From Clostridiales bacterium (GTDB taxonomy: Bacteria; Bacillota; Clostridia; Christensenellales; CAG-138), in NCBI GenBank assembly GCA_019416935.1, contig DXWI01000003.1:1-64000 (forward strand): a stretch of 64,000 nt of DNA. Direction: 5' to 3'. A program made the translations under genes and the position numbers. The notes below the pieces were generated by a model. That model searched no databases and was not told where the DNA came from. It was given only the letters and a program-made list of their open reading frames with translations. Below, piece after piece: positions 7,725 through 16,331 of the stretch (within the stretch, counting starts at the first letter, position 1; the number at the start of each line of letters is the position of its first letter).

Positions 7725-10700
7725 TCAGGCCACCCGATGCCGGGCAAGGCAAGCGTTCCACTGTGCCTCCGTCAGGCCAAATTCCTTTTGTAGCTGCCGC
7801 TGAATCTCCGCATGCCGGAGCGCAATCTGCTCCCGCATTGCGGCGACGGCCGTTTCCCAGTCCGCCATCGACGCGGGCAGGCCCCACGCTGCGATATGGC
7901 GCGGCATCTCCGGCCGGAGCGCGGCCGCCATCTCATCCAGCAGCGCGGTGAGCCGCTCCACCGAAAGCGACGTGCTGAGGAGTTCGGCATAGCGCTCGAT
8001 CAGCCGCTCCCGCCACGCGGCGTTTTTTCGCAGCGCGCAGTAGATATCCATATTCACGCGATCGCCCATCGGATTATAGACGACGCCGTCGGCGTTGAAA
8101 TAGTCTTGAAACAGGTTCGTTCCCGTTCGATGCTCGCACAGGCAGCGATCGACGTCATAGAGGTAGGGCCGCCAGCGGATTGCATAGTCGTCCGTTGCCC
8201 AGTAATTCTGGTTATGGATGTCGTAATTTCCAAAAAACGTCTGTGCGATCAGATAATCCGTCACGTAAGGGATGTCCACCCACTGCGAAAAGTTCTCCAC
8301 CACCGCGTCATCCGTAAAATCGGCGGTGCGGGCAAACCGGCGCACGCGCCCGTAATCCTCAATCGAGCCATGGCGCGCGATGTGGTTTTTGCCCACGATC
8401 TGCACGGTATCGGGGTCCACGCCATAATGCGCCTCGAGGAAATCCTGATTCATGCCCTCGTTGAAATCCATTACGCCGAAATATGCCCCGTTCACATAGA
8501 CGATGACCGGACGCGTTTGGATATGATCCAAATACATGCCTTCGACCGCACGGTTGGCAAAGGAATCCCGCAGCCGCGCGCTGGCAATATCCTGACTGCC
8601 GTTGCGCAGCACCAGCGTGCCATAGGCTGCGGCGCTGCCCTCGCCCCAGAACGGATAGGCGACCGTTCGTTGGCCCAGCTTTGCCCGCAGGTGAATGCTC
8701 AGCGATTTTTGCGGATACTTGAGCGATGTGTTGCCCCTGGCGCGGATTGCCGCCGGGAATACCGTGCCCAGCGCACCGTCCGCCTCATAATACGATATGG
8801 CGGCCGCTCCTTCGCCTGCCACAGCGCCCAGCTTGGCGCTCAGAATTTTTGACCAGAGCGCCGGCGGGCAGGCAATGCAGACGATCGGGAGCGTATGCGG
8901 CTCCTCCAATAAATAATGCGCGCTCTGCACCGCGCTCGGTTCCAGCCCCTCCGAAAACGCAGCGGCGCGCACCACGGTGGAAGCATCGATACAGAGCGGC
9001 TCGGTATAGGCCGCCGAAGCCGCCGTCGGTTCGCTCCCATCCAGCGTATAGCGAATGGTCGCCGCTGGATCGATGGTGGACAGGGTTAAAAAAAACGCCT
9101 CCCGATGATACAGCGCCTGCTCAGAAAAGACCGGCGCACTCGCCCGGCCGAGCGTGTACGAACGGCTGTTGCCGCCGCCCGGCGTCGCCTCACTAAAAAA
9201 CACCCGGCTGACCGTCGGTTCGGCCGGTGTTCTTCCGGACGTCTGCCCATCCAGCAGCACGCCCGTTTCAAACGCGTCCCGCAGCATGCCGTTTTCATCA
9301 TGGAGATACAGCGCTTCACCGCCCGACGAAATGCCGAACGCCGCTTCCGGCCGGAGCACAAGATAGCCGCCCGCCGGAATCGTTACCGATTCAAGTCTGT
9401 ACGGCGCGGGATCGGCGGCGCTGTCCGACAGCGACCATCCGCCGAGCGCCACCGCCTGTTCGCTCCCGTTATGCAGTTCCACCCATTCCGCATCCGCGTT
9501 CACCTCGCTGATGTACACCCCGTTCGCAGGATACGCGCACACCGCGTCCGGCGTGGAAAATGCCCGCGCGTTCTGATAGCCCGGCGTCGGATACGCATAG
9601 TATACCGGCGTACCATCCGCCGCATATCCTTGCGAAACATTTTCCGAAAGGCCGTCAACCCACAAAATGCTGTCCGTTCCCATCGTCTGCGCATGGAACA
9701 GATAGCAGCCGCCGTCCCGCTCGGAGACGGAGAAACCCGCGTGCAGCTCCCCGTTTCTCGTTGTTTTTCCGGATAAAAACACCAGCCGGTATGCGCCGGG
9801 CTCGATGGAAACATCGGGAAACGCCCATTTCATCGGCTCCGCCGGGTCGTCGCTCAGGTAATAGCCCGCAAGGGACGCCGGCTCGCTGCCGCCGTTATAC
9901 AGCTCCACCCAATCGCTGTGATCGCCGTACACGTCGATTGCGCCAAAGGTGTTGTTGAACAGTGCTTCGCTCAGCCGCACCGGCGCATCCTCGCCCATCG
10001 GCGCCATGGCCGCGCTGCCGATGACCGCCGCATTGGCTGCGCCCGGCGTCGGCGCGCCGCAATACCCGTATGCGCCCTGCGCATCCAGCGCCCATGACAG
10101 TCCCCGCGGCATGGCGGGCACCTCCACCCGGTCGATCAGATGCGCATACGAGTCGAACAGCAGCACGGTTTCGCCCTCGGCCGCAATGCCGATTCCGGTG
10201 TTTTCCAACACCGCGTAGCCGCCCGCCGGAATCGTCAGTGTTTGCAGGCGGTGCTTGCGCGGGTCGGTCTCGTCGTCCGTCAAAAAGCAATCCGCAAGCG
10301 TCAGCTCCGTATCGGATGGATTGTACAGCTCTATCCAGTCCGCCGCGTCTGCCAGCCCGTTCGACTGCACCTCGCTGATCCTGACCGCCAGATCGGACGA
10401 TTCCATGGCCTGATCCGCTTCCGGCTCGGCGGTGATGGCCGTCGTATTCGCTGCGCCGGGCGTGGGCTGGCGGCAATACCCCGCCGCGCCGCTGTCGGTT
10501 CGGGCATAGGACACATCCTCGCCCAGCGCCGGGATCACCAGTTTATCGATCAGCTTTCCCGCGGTATTGAGCAGATACAGCGTCTCCCCCGTCCGGCTGA
10601 TGCCGAACGGCAGGCAAAAGCCATCCGTGCCGGCAGCCTTGCTGCCGGCGGGAATGACGCAGTATCCTCCCGCTGCGATGGTGATATCGGGCAGTACGCA

Positions 10701-10949
10701 AGCGGGATCAAACGTATCGGCCTTGTCCACCAGAATATAGCCCTGCAACCGGATATCCCGGGAGCCGCCGTTATACAGCTCAATCCAATCCGGCGTGCCG
10801 AGCGCTGCGTCGACAAACGAGCTTCGATTGTCGGATACCGCTTCGTTGATGCGCAGCTCCTCCGAGGGCGAGCAGGCGCAGAACGCTATCGCCGGCAGGC
10901 ACGCGGCCAGCAGCAGGAGCCATCCCCTTGTTTTTCGCCTTCTCTTCAT
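7725..10949 (-). CDS. CotH-family lipoprotein with lamin-tail domains
   Basis: A 1074-aa secreted protein starting at 10949 (GGAGAG upstream). A basic and hydrophobic leader ends in a Cys-rich stretch (AFCACS), so it is probably lipid-anchored, though the lipobox is imperfect. Four lamin-tail-like domains follow (roughly 30-580), each with a WIELYN or WVELHN box and an IPAGGY turn. Next come a chitobiase/hexosaminidase C-terminal-like domain (IRYTLDGSEPT, about 610-690) and a CotH domain to the end. CotH is an atypical protein kinase of spore coats; the metal and catalytic region is visible as NYDIHNQNYWA and RPYLYDVDRCL. An extracellular phosphorylation or scaffold role is inference. It is monocistronic. 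Confidence 0.88.
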   Translation of the reverse strand: MKRRRKTRGWLLLLAACLPAIAFCACSPSEELRINEAVSDNRSSFVDAALGTPDWIELYNGGSRDIRLQGYILVDKADTFDPACVLPDITIAAGGYCVIPAGSKAAGTDGFCLPFGISRTGETLYLLNTAGKLIDKLVIPALGEDVSYARTDSGAAGYCRQPTPGAANTTAITAEPEADQAMESSDLAVRISEVQSNGLADAADWIELYNPSDTELTLADCFLTDDETDPRKHRLQTLTIPAGGYAVLENTGIGIAAEGETVLLFDSYAHLIDRVEVPAMPRGLSWALDAQGAYGYCGAPTPGAANAAVIGSAAMAPMGEDAPVRLSEALFNNTFGAIDVYGDHSDWVELYNGGSEPASLAGYYLSDDPAEPMKWAFPDVSIEPGAYRLVFLSGKTTRNGELHAGFSVSERDGGCYLFHAQTMGTDSILWVDGLSENVSQGYAADGTPVYYAYPTPGYQNARAFSTPDAVCAYPANGVYISEVNADAEWVELHNGSEQAVALGGWSLSDSAADPAPYRLESVTIPAGGYLVLRPEAAFGISSGGEALYLHDENGMLRDAFETGVLLDGQTSGRTPAEPTVSRVFFSEATPGGGNSRSYTLGRASAPVFSEQALYHREAFFLTLSTIDPAATIRYTLDGSEPTAASAAYTEPLCIDASTVVRAAAFSEGLEPSAVQSAHYLLEEPHTLPIVCIACPPALWSKILSAKLGAVAGEGAAAISYYEADGALGTVFPAAIRARGNTSLKYPQKSLSIHLRAKLGQRTVAYPFWGEGSAAAYGTLVLRNGSQDIASARLRDSFANRAVEGMYLDHIQTRPVIVYVNGAYFGVMDFNEGMNQDFLEAHYGVDPDTVQIVGKNHIARHGSIEDYGRVRRFARTADFTDDAVVENFSQWVDIPYVTDYLIAQTFFGNYDIHNQNYWATDDYAIRWRPYLYDVDRCLCEHRTGTNLFQDYFNADGVVYNPMGDRVNMDIYCALRKNAAWRERLIERYAELLSTSLSVERLTALLDEMAAALRPEMPRHIAAWGLPASMADWETAVAAMREQIALRHAEIQRQLQKEFGLTEAQWNACLARHRVA

Positions 10950-11187
10950 GCGTTCTCTCCAGAAACGGAAACCGTTTGTAATCATCGGCGCTGCAAGCGA
11001 ACCAATATTTGTATCATACCACACGCGCTGCCGCAGCCGCAAGGGCGACGATGGCTTCGCAGTCGCGCGCCCGTGGCCTTGTACAGAGAGTATATTTCCC
11101 GTCGCTCCGTTCGCGCGCGGCCTTGTACCGTTTTCACCGGATTTGATCCCATGAACACGGATTTGGGGGAAAGCTATGGAATCCCTA

Positions 11188-11225
11188 TTGACAAAGTGTG
11201 TATTCTGTATATACTGTATATATAC
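11188..11225 (+). promoter_or_regulatory. Promoter and probable GntR operator
   Basis: TTGACA (11188-11193), 16-bp spacer, TATACT (11210-11215). Two small palindromes, GTATATAC over the -10 and GTATATATAC just after it (11216-11225), fit the AT-rich operators of YtrA-type GntR repressors. The regulator they would bind is the first gene downstream. Confidence 0.65.
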
Positions 11226-11255
11226 CGTATGTTTGCTTTGCCAAAGGAGAAGCCC

Positions 11256-11633
11256 ATGACCATCCTGATCGACAACCGCAGCGGCGCGCCGATTTACGAC
11301 CAGATCTATCAGCAGATCCGGGGCGCCATTCTCGGCGGAGAACTAGCGGCGGATGCAGCGCTGCCATCCATCCGCAGTCTTGCAAAGGATCTGCGCATCA
11401 GCGTCATCACGACCAAGCGCGCCTATGAGGAGCTTGAGCGCGAGGGGCTGATCTATACCGTCGCGGGTGTGGGCTGCTTTGTGGCGCAGCAAAACGCGGC
11501 GCTGCTGCGCGAGCAGACGCTCAAGCAGATCGAATCGCGCCTGCTCGAGGCGGCGCAGCTTGCCGCGGGCGCGGGCGTATCGCGCGCGGAGCTTGAAGAA
11601 ATGCTGGATATTTTGACGGAGGAAATGAAATGA
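11256..11633 (+). CDS. GntR-family regulator, YtrA subfamily
   Basis: A 125-aa repressor with a winged helix at residues 1-75 (SGAPIYDQIYQQIRGAILGGEL ... PSIRSLAKDLRISVITTKRAYEELEREGLI) and a short two-helix dimerisation tail instead of a large effector domain, which defines the YtrA group. The ATG at 11256 follows GGAGA. Its stop overlaps the start of the ABC ATPase by four bases, so the two are translationally coupled. By family precedent it represses its own ABC operon and is relieved by cell-envelope-active compounds; that is not shown here. Confidence 0.9.
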   Translation: MTILIDNRSGAPIYDQIYQQIRGAILGGELAADAALPSIRSLAKDLRISVITTKRAYEELEREGLIYTVAGVGCFVAQQNAALLREQTLKQIESRLLEAAQLAAGAGVSRAELEEMLDILTEEMK

Positions 11634-12487
11634 ACGAAAACGCTCTGGAAATCCGGGGACTGACGAAAGCGTTTCCCGGCTTTACGCTCGGGCCGCTCGA
11701 TCTGACGCTGCCCTCTGGCTGCATCCTCGGCCTGATCGGGGAAAACGGCGCGGGCAAGAGCACGACCATGCGGCTCCTGCTCGGCATGCTCCAGGCCGAC
11801 GACGGGGAAGCGAGCGTGCTCGGCAGGCGCGTGCTCGGCGCGGGCGCCGCGCGGGACGACTGGAAGGCGGAGGTCGGGGTTGTCCTCGACGAGCCGGGTC
11901 TGCCCGACTGCATGACGGCGGCGCAGATGGGCGATATGTTCCGGTGCGTCTATCCGGTCTGGGACGCAGAGGCGTACGGCGCGTACCTCGAACGGCTGGG
12001 CGTTCCGAAGGACAAACCGTTTTCGGCGCTCTCGCGCGGCACGCGCATGAAGCTCTGCTTTGCCGCGGCGCTCTCGCACGGGGCGCGGCTGCTGCTGCTC
12101 GACGAGGCGACCAGCGGACTCGACCCGCTGGTACGCGATGAAATCCTGACGATCCTCATGGAGTTTACACGCGATGAGCGCCACGCGGTGCTGCTCAGCT
12201 CGCACATCGTGAGCGACCTCGAAAAGGCATGCGACTATATCGCCCTGCTGCACGGCGGCACGCTTCTGCTGTGCGATGAGAAGGACCGGCTGCTCGAGCG
12301 GTTCGGCGTGGTGCGCGGCAGCGCCGGGACGCTCCACGGCATCGACCGCACCGCCATCCGGGGCAGGCGCGATACGAATTATGGCACGGAGCTGCTCGTG
12401 GAGCGCGCGCTGCTGCCGGCCGGGCAGGACGCTGCGCCGGTCAGCATCGAGGATCTGTTTCTTTATCTGGCAAGGGAGGCGGGCTGA
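11630..12487 (+). CDS. ABC transporter ATP-binding protein (GntR-linked)
   Basis: A 285-aa nucleotide-binding subunit. Walker A is GENGAGKST (about residues 38-46), a Q-loop region precedes the helical domain, the signature is degenerate (FSALSRGTRMKLCFA), and Walker B is LLLLDEATSGLDP, with the switch His in SSHI. The altered signature (LSRGT for LSGGQ) is common in BcrA/YtrB-type export ATPases. It lies between the GntR gene and a membrane subunit, with a two-base gap to the latter, and together they form an ABC-2 exporter. The cargo is unknown. Confidence 0.92.
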   Translation: MNENALEIRGLTKAFPGFTLGPLDLTLPSGCILGLIGENGAGKSTTMRLLLGMLQADDGEASVLGRRVLGAGAARDDWKAEVGVVLDEPGLPDCMTAAQMGDMFRCVYPVWDAEAYGAYLERLGVPKDKPFSALSRGTRMKLCFAAALSHGARLLLLDEATSGLDPLVRDEILTILMEFTRDERHAVLLSSHIVSDLEKACDYIALLHGGTLLLCDEKDRLLERFGVVRGSAGTLHGIDRTAIRGRRDTNYGTELLVERALLPAGQDAAPVSIEDLFLYLAREAG

Positions 12488-12489
12488 AC

Positions 12490-13101
12490 ATGAGAGGGCT
12501 GTTGATCAAAGACTGGTATCAGGCACGGAAATACTGCCGGAGCCTGCTGTTGATTGCGGTGGTGTTTGCCGCGGTATCGGTATTCTCGGATAATAACCTG
12601 TTCGCCATATACCCGCTGATGCTGGGCGCGCTGCTGCCGGTGACGCTGCACGCCTACGATGAGCGCAGCGGGTTTTTGCGCTGTGCGTGCACCATGCCGG
12701 TGTCGCGGCGCGACGTGGTCGCCTCCCGGTATGCGGAGCTGCTTTTGGCGCTGGGTCTGGGTCTTGCAGTGCTGGGGGCTGTGCGCACCATCGGCGCGCT
12801 GTTCGGTGCGGGCGATACCGGCAGCACGGCGGAGCTGCTCGCGATGGCGCTGCTGTCGGTCGATCTGGCCGCGCTGCTGCTGCCGCTCATCTTCCGCTTC
12901 GGCACGGAGCGCGCGCGGATGCTGATGTTCTTTGTCATCGGCGCGCTCGTGGCGCTGATGCTGTTGTTCGGCAGCGATCTTTCCGCACGCCTATTGGATA
13001 TGCACGCGGTCGTCCGCTATGGCGTCATCGCGCTGGGCCTCGCGGTTTTGCCACTCTCCTACCTGCTCTCGCTCCGCATCTACCGAAAAAAAGCGCTGTA
13101 A
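12490..13101 (+). CDS. ABC-2 type membrane permease
   Basis: A 203-aa membrane protein with about six hydrophobic helices. It begins MRGLLIKDWYQARKYCRSLL, the typical amphipathic start of ABC-2 permeases, and has the conserved short loop YDERSGFLRCACTMPVSRRDVVASRY between helices 2 and 3. It is the third gene of the GntR-ATPase-permease operon. Half-size permeases of this kind act as homodimers with two copies of the ATPase. The operon ends in the structured repeat element. Confidence 0.85.
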   Translation: MRGLLIKDWYQARKYCRSLLLIAVVFAAVSVFSDNNLFAIYPLMLGALLPVTLHAYDERSGFLRCACTMPVSRRDVVASRYAELLLALGLGLAVLGAVRTIGALFGAGDTGSTAELLAMALLSVDLAALLLPLIFRFGTERARMLMFFVIGALVALMLLFGSDLSARLLDMHAVVRYGVIALGLAVLPLSYLLSLRIYRKKAL

Positions 13102-13124
13102 CCGCAGCCGCCGCATGACCAAGC

Positions 13125-13397
13125 AAAGCCGCCCGTACACTGGGCGGCTCAAACCGTCGAAAAACTCTGTTTTTTGACGGGGCTTCTGCTGCGGCAGGAA
13201 TGCGCTTGCAGGTTTGACGCTGCAAACCCCTTCCGAATCCGCAAGCGGATTCGGCGAAAGGTGTCCAAAGCACCGCGTAGATCGCTGCTTTGGACGGATT
13301 TTATGGTTCTTCCTGCGCAATGCCCGCGCGCAAACCGGCGAAGCGGTTCGCATCATCTCTTCTCTGACAAATAAAGCCGCCCGTACACTGGGCGGCT
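13125..13397. repeat. Structured repeat element, copy 2, between duplicated 25-bp hairpins
   Basis: The sequence AAAGCCGCCCGTACACTGGG, extended to a 25-bp hairpin, occurs identically at 13125-13149 and 13373-13397, the second followed by TTTT. Between them lies a 223-bp element homologous to 6636-6838: it opens CAAACCGTCGAAAAAC, shares CTTGCAGGTTTGACGCTGCA, and ends with GGTTCGCATCATC and TGACAA. The later stem reads GTCCAAAGCA/TGCTTTGGAC, a paired change from copy 1. An extra hairpin (CCGAATCCGC/GCGGATTCGG) is inserted. It sits between the convergent ABC permease and xdhC and terminates both. Confidence 0.88.
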
Positions 13398-13402
13398 TTT
13401 GC

Positions 13403-14425
13403 CTAGAAAGAAAGGCGGGAGCGGACACGGATCATCTCCGCCGCAATGCTCACGGCGATCTCCTCCGGCGTTTCGGCGCCGATGTCCAGTCCGATTGGCG
13501 AATGTATGCGATCCGCATCGGCATCGGTCAGCCCCGCTTCGAGCAGCCGTGCGCGCGTTGCGGCCACCTTATGCCGGCTGCCGATACAGCCGACGTATGC
13601 CGTGGGCACGCGCAGCGTCTGTTCGAGCACCTCATAATCGGCCTGATGCCCGGGCGTCATGATGACCACATAATCCTCCGGACAGAGCTGCACATGCGCG
13701 CCGATGTTCCGATAATCGCCGAGGATCACCCGCTCCGCCGCCGGGAACGCCTCCGGCACGGCGAACGCGGGCCGGTTTTCAAACACCGTCACGCGAAAGC
13801 CCACGCCGGCGAGCACCGGCACGAGCGCCTTGCCCACATGCCCGCCGCCGAACACATAGACCCGACCCGTGCGCACGAGCGGCTCCACATAGTAGGCGGG
13901 CTCGCCCTTTTGCAGCACGGCGCGGCTCCGGAGCAGCGGCAGAAGCTGTTCCTTCGTGAGGCAGTCGGTATGCGTGAGTCCGTTCGCCTCGTCGTACACG
14001 CCCATGCTCACGAGCGTGCTGCCGGAGAGTTCGAGCACGAGCCAGGCGTTGGTGCGCCCGCTTTGCAGCAGGCGCAGAATGTCCCCGATCAGCGTGCGCG
14101 CCGCCGCATCGGCCGGGTCGAAATATTGCAGATATACCGTCACATTGCCGCCGCAGATCATACCGATATCGGCCACATCGTTCGGCCGCAGGATGAAGCC
14201 CTGCACGGTGCTGGCGCGGTCGGCGAGCGCCTGCTGCGCCAGACGCGCCGCGTGCAGCTCCACCGCGCCACCGCCGACGGTTCCCAGCGAGGAACCGTCC
14301 TCCAGCACGAGCATCTTCGCGCCCGCGCCGCGCGGGGTCGAGCCGGAGCTGGCCAGAATGCTGCACAGCACCGCGCCATGCCCGGCTTCCAGCTCCCGCA
14401 GCAGCGTTTCAAACAAACGAGTCAT
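13403..14425 (-). CDS. xdhC: XdhC/CoxI-family protein
   Basis: A 340-aa cytosolic chaperone. The N-terminal XdhC domain has SSGSTPRGAGAKMLV and GTVGGGAVE, and the C-terminal half is a Rossmann domain with VYVFGGGHVGKALVPV and IMTPGHQADYEVL. XdhC proteins bind molybdenum cofactor, protect it, help its sulfuration and insert it into xanthine dehydrogenase-type enzymes. No such enzyme is in this window. It is the last gene of an operon with a FecBCD-type importer, 20 bp after the binding-protein gene. That linkage, plus the ModE-like site at the operon's head, ties the whole operon to molybdenum or tungsten. Confidence 0.9.
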   Translation of the reverse strand: MTRLFETLLRELEAGHGAVLCSILASSGSTPRGAGAKMLVLEDGSSLGTVGGGAVELHAARLAQQALADRASTVQGFILRPNDVADIGMICGGNVTVYLQYFDPADAAARTLIGDILRLLQSGRTNAWLVLELSGSTLVSMGVYDEANGLTHTDCLTKEQLLPLLRSRAVLQKGEPAYYVEPLVRTGRVYVFGGGHVGKALVPVLAGVGFRVTVFENRPAFAVPEAFPAAERVILGDYRNIGAHVQLCPEDYVVIMTPGHQADYEVLEQTLRVPTAYVGCIGSRHKVAATRARLLEAGLTDADADRIHSPIGLDIGAETPEEIAVSIAAEMIRVRSRLSF

Positions 14426-14445
14426 CGAAAAGCCCTCCCATTCCT

Positions 14446-15585
14446 TCAGCCCTGCCGGTCAATCGAACCGGCGACGAGCGCATGATACTGATCTTCTGTG
14501 ATGTCACAATGATAGAACAACCGGAAGTAATTTGCAACCTCCGCGTACAGGTCGTACTGTGCCGTCTCCGGATAGAGCAGCTGCGCCATCCACATCATGC
14601 CAAGATAGCGCTGCACGGACGGCGGAAAGCCCATCCAGTTGTACGGGCCGAACGGCACTTCGTAATACCGGCCGTCCCGGATCGCATTTACGCTCTGCCA
14701 CGCGGGGTCTTCGCCCACGGTTTTGTAGATGCTCTCCGGCGCGAACAGGATTACATCCGGGTTCCAAGCCAGAATCTGCTCCATGTCCACCTCGTTGCCG
14801 GTGCCCTTGGAGGACGGCGAATCGACCACGGCCAGATTGTCCGCGAGCAGATCGATGATCTCCGCGTGGTAGGAGCCCTGCGCGATCACATTGTTGCCCC
14901 GGTCGCCGAGGCAGTACAGCAGGCGCACTTTTTCGACGGAGCCGGCGATCTCGTTCGTTTTTTCGTACACGCTGTCTGAATAGTCGGCCAACACGGCGGC
15001 TTCATCGGCCATGTTCAGCAACTCGCCCAGCTTCCGGTACGCGTCGCCCGTCGTCTCGGTCGCAGCGGTCACATGCACGAACGGAATGCCCGTCTGCTCC
15101 TGCAAAGCATCGAGATCCTCCACGATGGTATCCTTCGGCTCTCCAACGTCGATGACGACCTGCGCGCCGCTCGCGAGCAGCGACTCCAGGTTCATCTCGC
15201 CCTTGCCGCCATAGAGCTGGCCCAGTTCCGGCAGGCTGTAATACTTCTTGTCAAAGAAGGCGGCCGCGGACTCGTCCCAGGCGTTCGCAATGCCGACGAG
15301 CTTGTCCGGCGCGAGCGCAAAGAGCACGATCTGCGCCAGCGGCCCGGAAACGGCGATGCGCTCGATGTTCTTCGGCACCTCCACCGTGCGGCCGGTCGAG
15401 TCGGTAAACTGCACGGTCGCATTCGGGTCCTCGATGGGCTCCGGCTCAGCCGTCGGTTCCGCCGCTGCCGGGGCCTCGGTGGCTGCAGGCGCCTCGGTCG
15501 GCGTGGCGGCCGGCGCTGCGGTGCAGCCGGTAAGCAGCAGCGCTGCAAGCATCCATGAGAGCAGTATGGTCAGTGTTCGTTTCAT
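14446..15585 (-). CDS. FecB/BtuF-type substrate-binding lipoprotein, probably molybdate/tungstate
   Basis: A 379-aa lipoprotein (lipobox LLTGC) with an Ala/Pro/Glu-rich spacer and a type III binding-protein fold. Recognisable parts are VEVPKNIERIAVSG, LESLLASGAQVVID and the C-terminal GPYNWMGFPPSVQRYLGMMW. A W-x-x-x-PPS-x-x-R-x-x-G pattern like this last one is, as I recall, frequent in MolB-like and related oxyanion-binding members, whereas siderophore binders differ; that is from memory and should be tested. Its start overlaps the methyltransferase stop by four bases. The cargo assignment rests mainly on the operator and xdhC. Confidence 0.85.
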   Translation of the reverse strand: MKRTLTILLSWMLAALLLTGCTAAPAATPTEAPAATEAPAAAEPTAEPEPIEDPNATVQFTDSTGRTVEVPKNIERIAVSGPLAQIVLFALAPDKLVGIANAWDESAAAFFDKKYYSLPELGQLYGGKGEMNLESLLASGAQVVIDVGEPKDTIVEDLDALQEQTGIPFVHVTAATETTGDAYRKLGELLNMADEAAVLADYSDSVYEKTNEIAGSVEKVRLLYCLGDRGNNVIAQGSYHAEIIDLLADNLAVVDSPSSKGTGNEVDMEQILAWNPDVILFAPESIYKTVGEDPAWQSVNAIRDGRYYEVPFGPYNWMGFPPSVQRYLGMMWMAQLLYPETAQYDLYAEVANYFRLFYHCDITEDQYHALVAGSIDRQG

Positions 15586-16331
15586 GATAGGTCCTCCTTC
15601 ACGTTTAGTTTGATCTCACCGGGGATCGCCCCCGCGTCGAACGAAACGATGCCGAGCCGCTTCCGCTCCGGCAGATATAGTGGAAAAACGGCATCGTCCC
15701 GGCGCTCGAGCCGAGGCGCGATGTCGGCAAAGGCTATGGTTTCCGGGTGCTCGTCGCGGCTGTAGAGCTGAAAGAAGCGCACCGCATCCGCTTCCGAACG
15801 CAGCGGCTGGCCAAACTCGATGGTCAGCGTTTCGCTTTCGAACGGGATGTGCAGACCGGCCAGAAAGCGCTCCGTCTCCGGCAGCGTGCTGTGGAGCAGC
15901 GGCTTTTTTTCGAGCGTAAACCGGTGGTGCGTCCAGTTCTTTTTGATCACGATGACGCGGCCGCGGCAGGCGTTCCTGGCAAAGCGCAAAATCTCCTCCG
16001 TGCGCCCGAAAAAACAGAACACCATCGCGTCAAACGGCTTGTCGGGCGCATAGGTCTCCATATCGGCGCAAACGGCCGTTGCGTTGGGCAACGGGGCCAA
16101 TATCTCCCGTGCGACGGCCAGCGCGTTTTCGGAGAGATCCAGCGCCGTCACATGGCCGCACAGCGGTGAAAGCGCCGCGGACAGAAAGCCGAGCCCGCAG
16201 CCGGCGTCGCACACATGCGCGTCCTTGGGGAGATGGGCGGCAATGCGCGCCGCCAACTCGGCATGGTAGCCGCCATACGACGAGGCGTCCCGCATAAAGC
16301 GCACCATGTCCGGCTCCCAGCGAAACATCAT
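15582..16331 (-). CDS. Class I SAM-dependent methyltransferase
   Basis: A 249-aa cytosolic protein. Motif I of the SAM pocket is VCDAGCGLGFLSAAL, followed by VTALDLSENAL (motif II acidic residue) and the DAMVFCFFGRTEEIL segment. The last third has FQLYSRDE and ends with FDAGAIPGEIKLNV. The ATG at 16331 overlaps the ATPase stop (ATGA), and its own stop overlaps the binding-protein start in the same way. It is therefore translationally coupled inside an importer operon, an unusual place for a methyltransferase. The substrate is unknown; modification of a metal chelator or cofactor is possible. Confidence 0.85.
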   Translation of the reverse strand: MMFRWEPDMVRFMRDASSYGGYHAELAARIAAHLPKDAHVCDAGCGLGFLSAALSPLCGHVTALDLSENALAVAREILAPLPNATAVCADMETYAPDKPFDAMVFCFFGRTEEILRFARNACRGRVIVIKKNWTHHRFTLEKKPLLHSTLPETERFLAGLHIPFESETLTIEFGQPLRSEADAVRFFQLYSRDEHPETIAFADIAPRLERRDDAVFPLYLPERKRLGIVSFDAGAIPGEIKLNVKEDLS

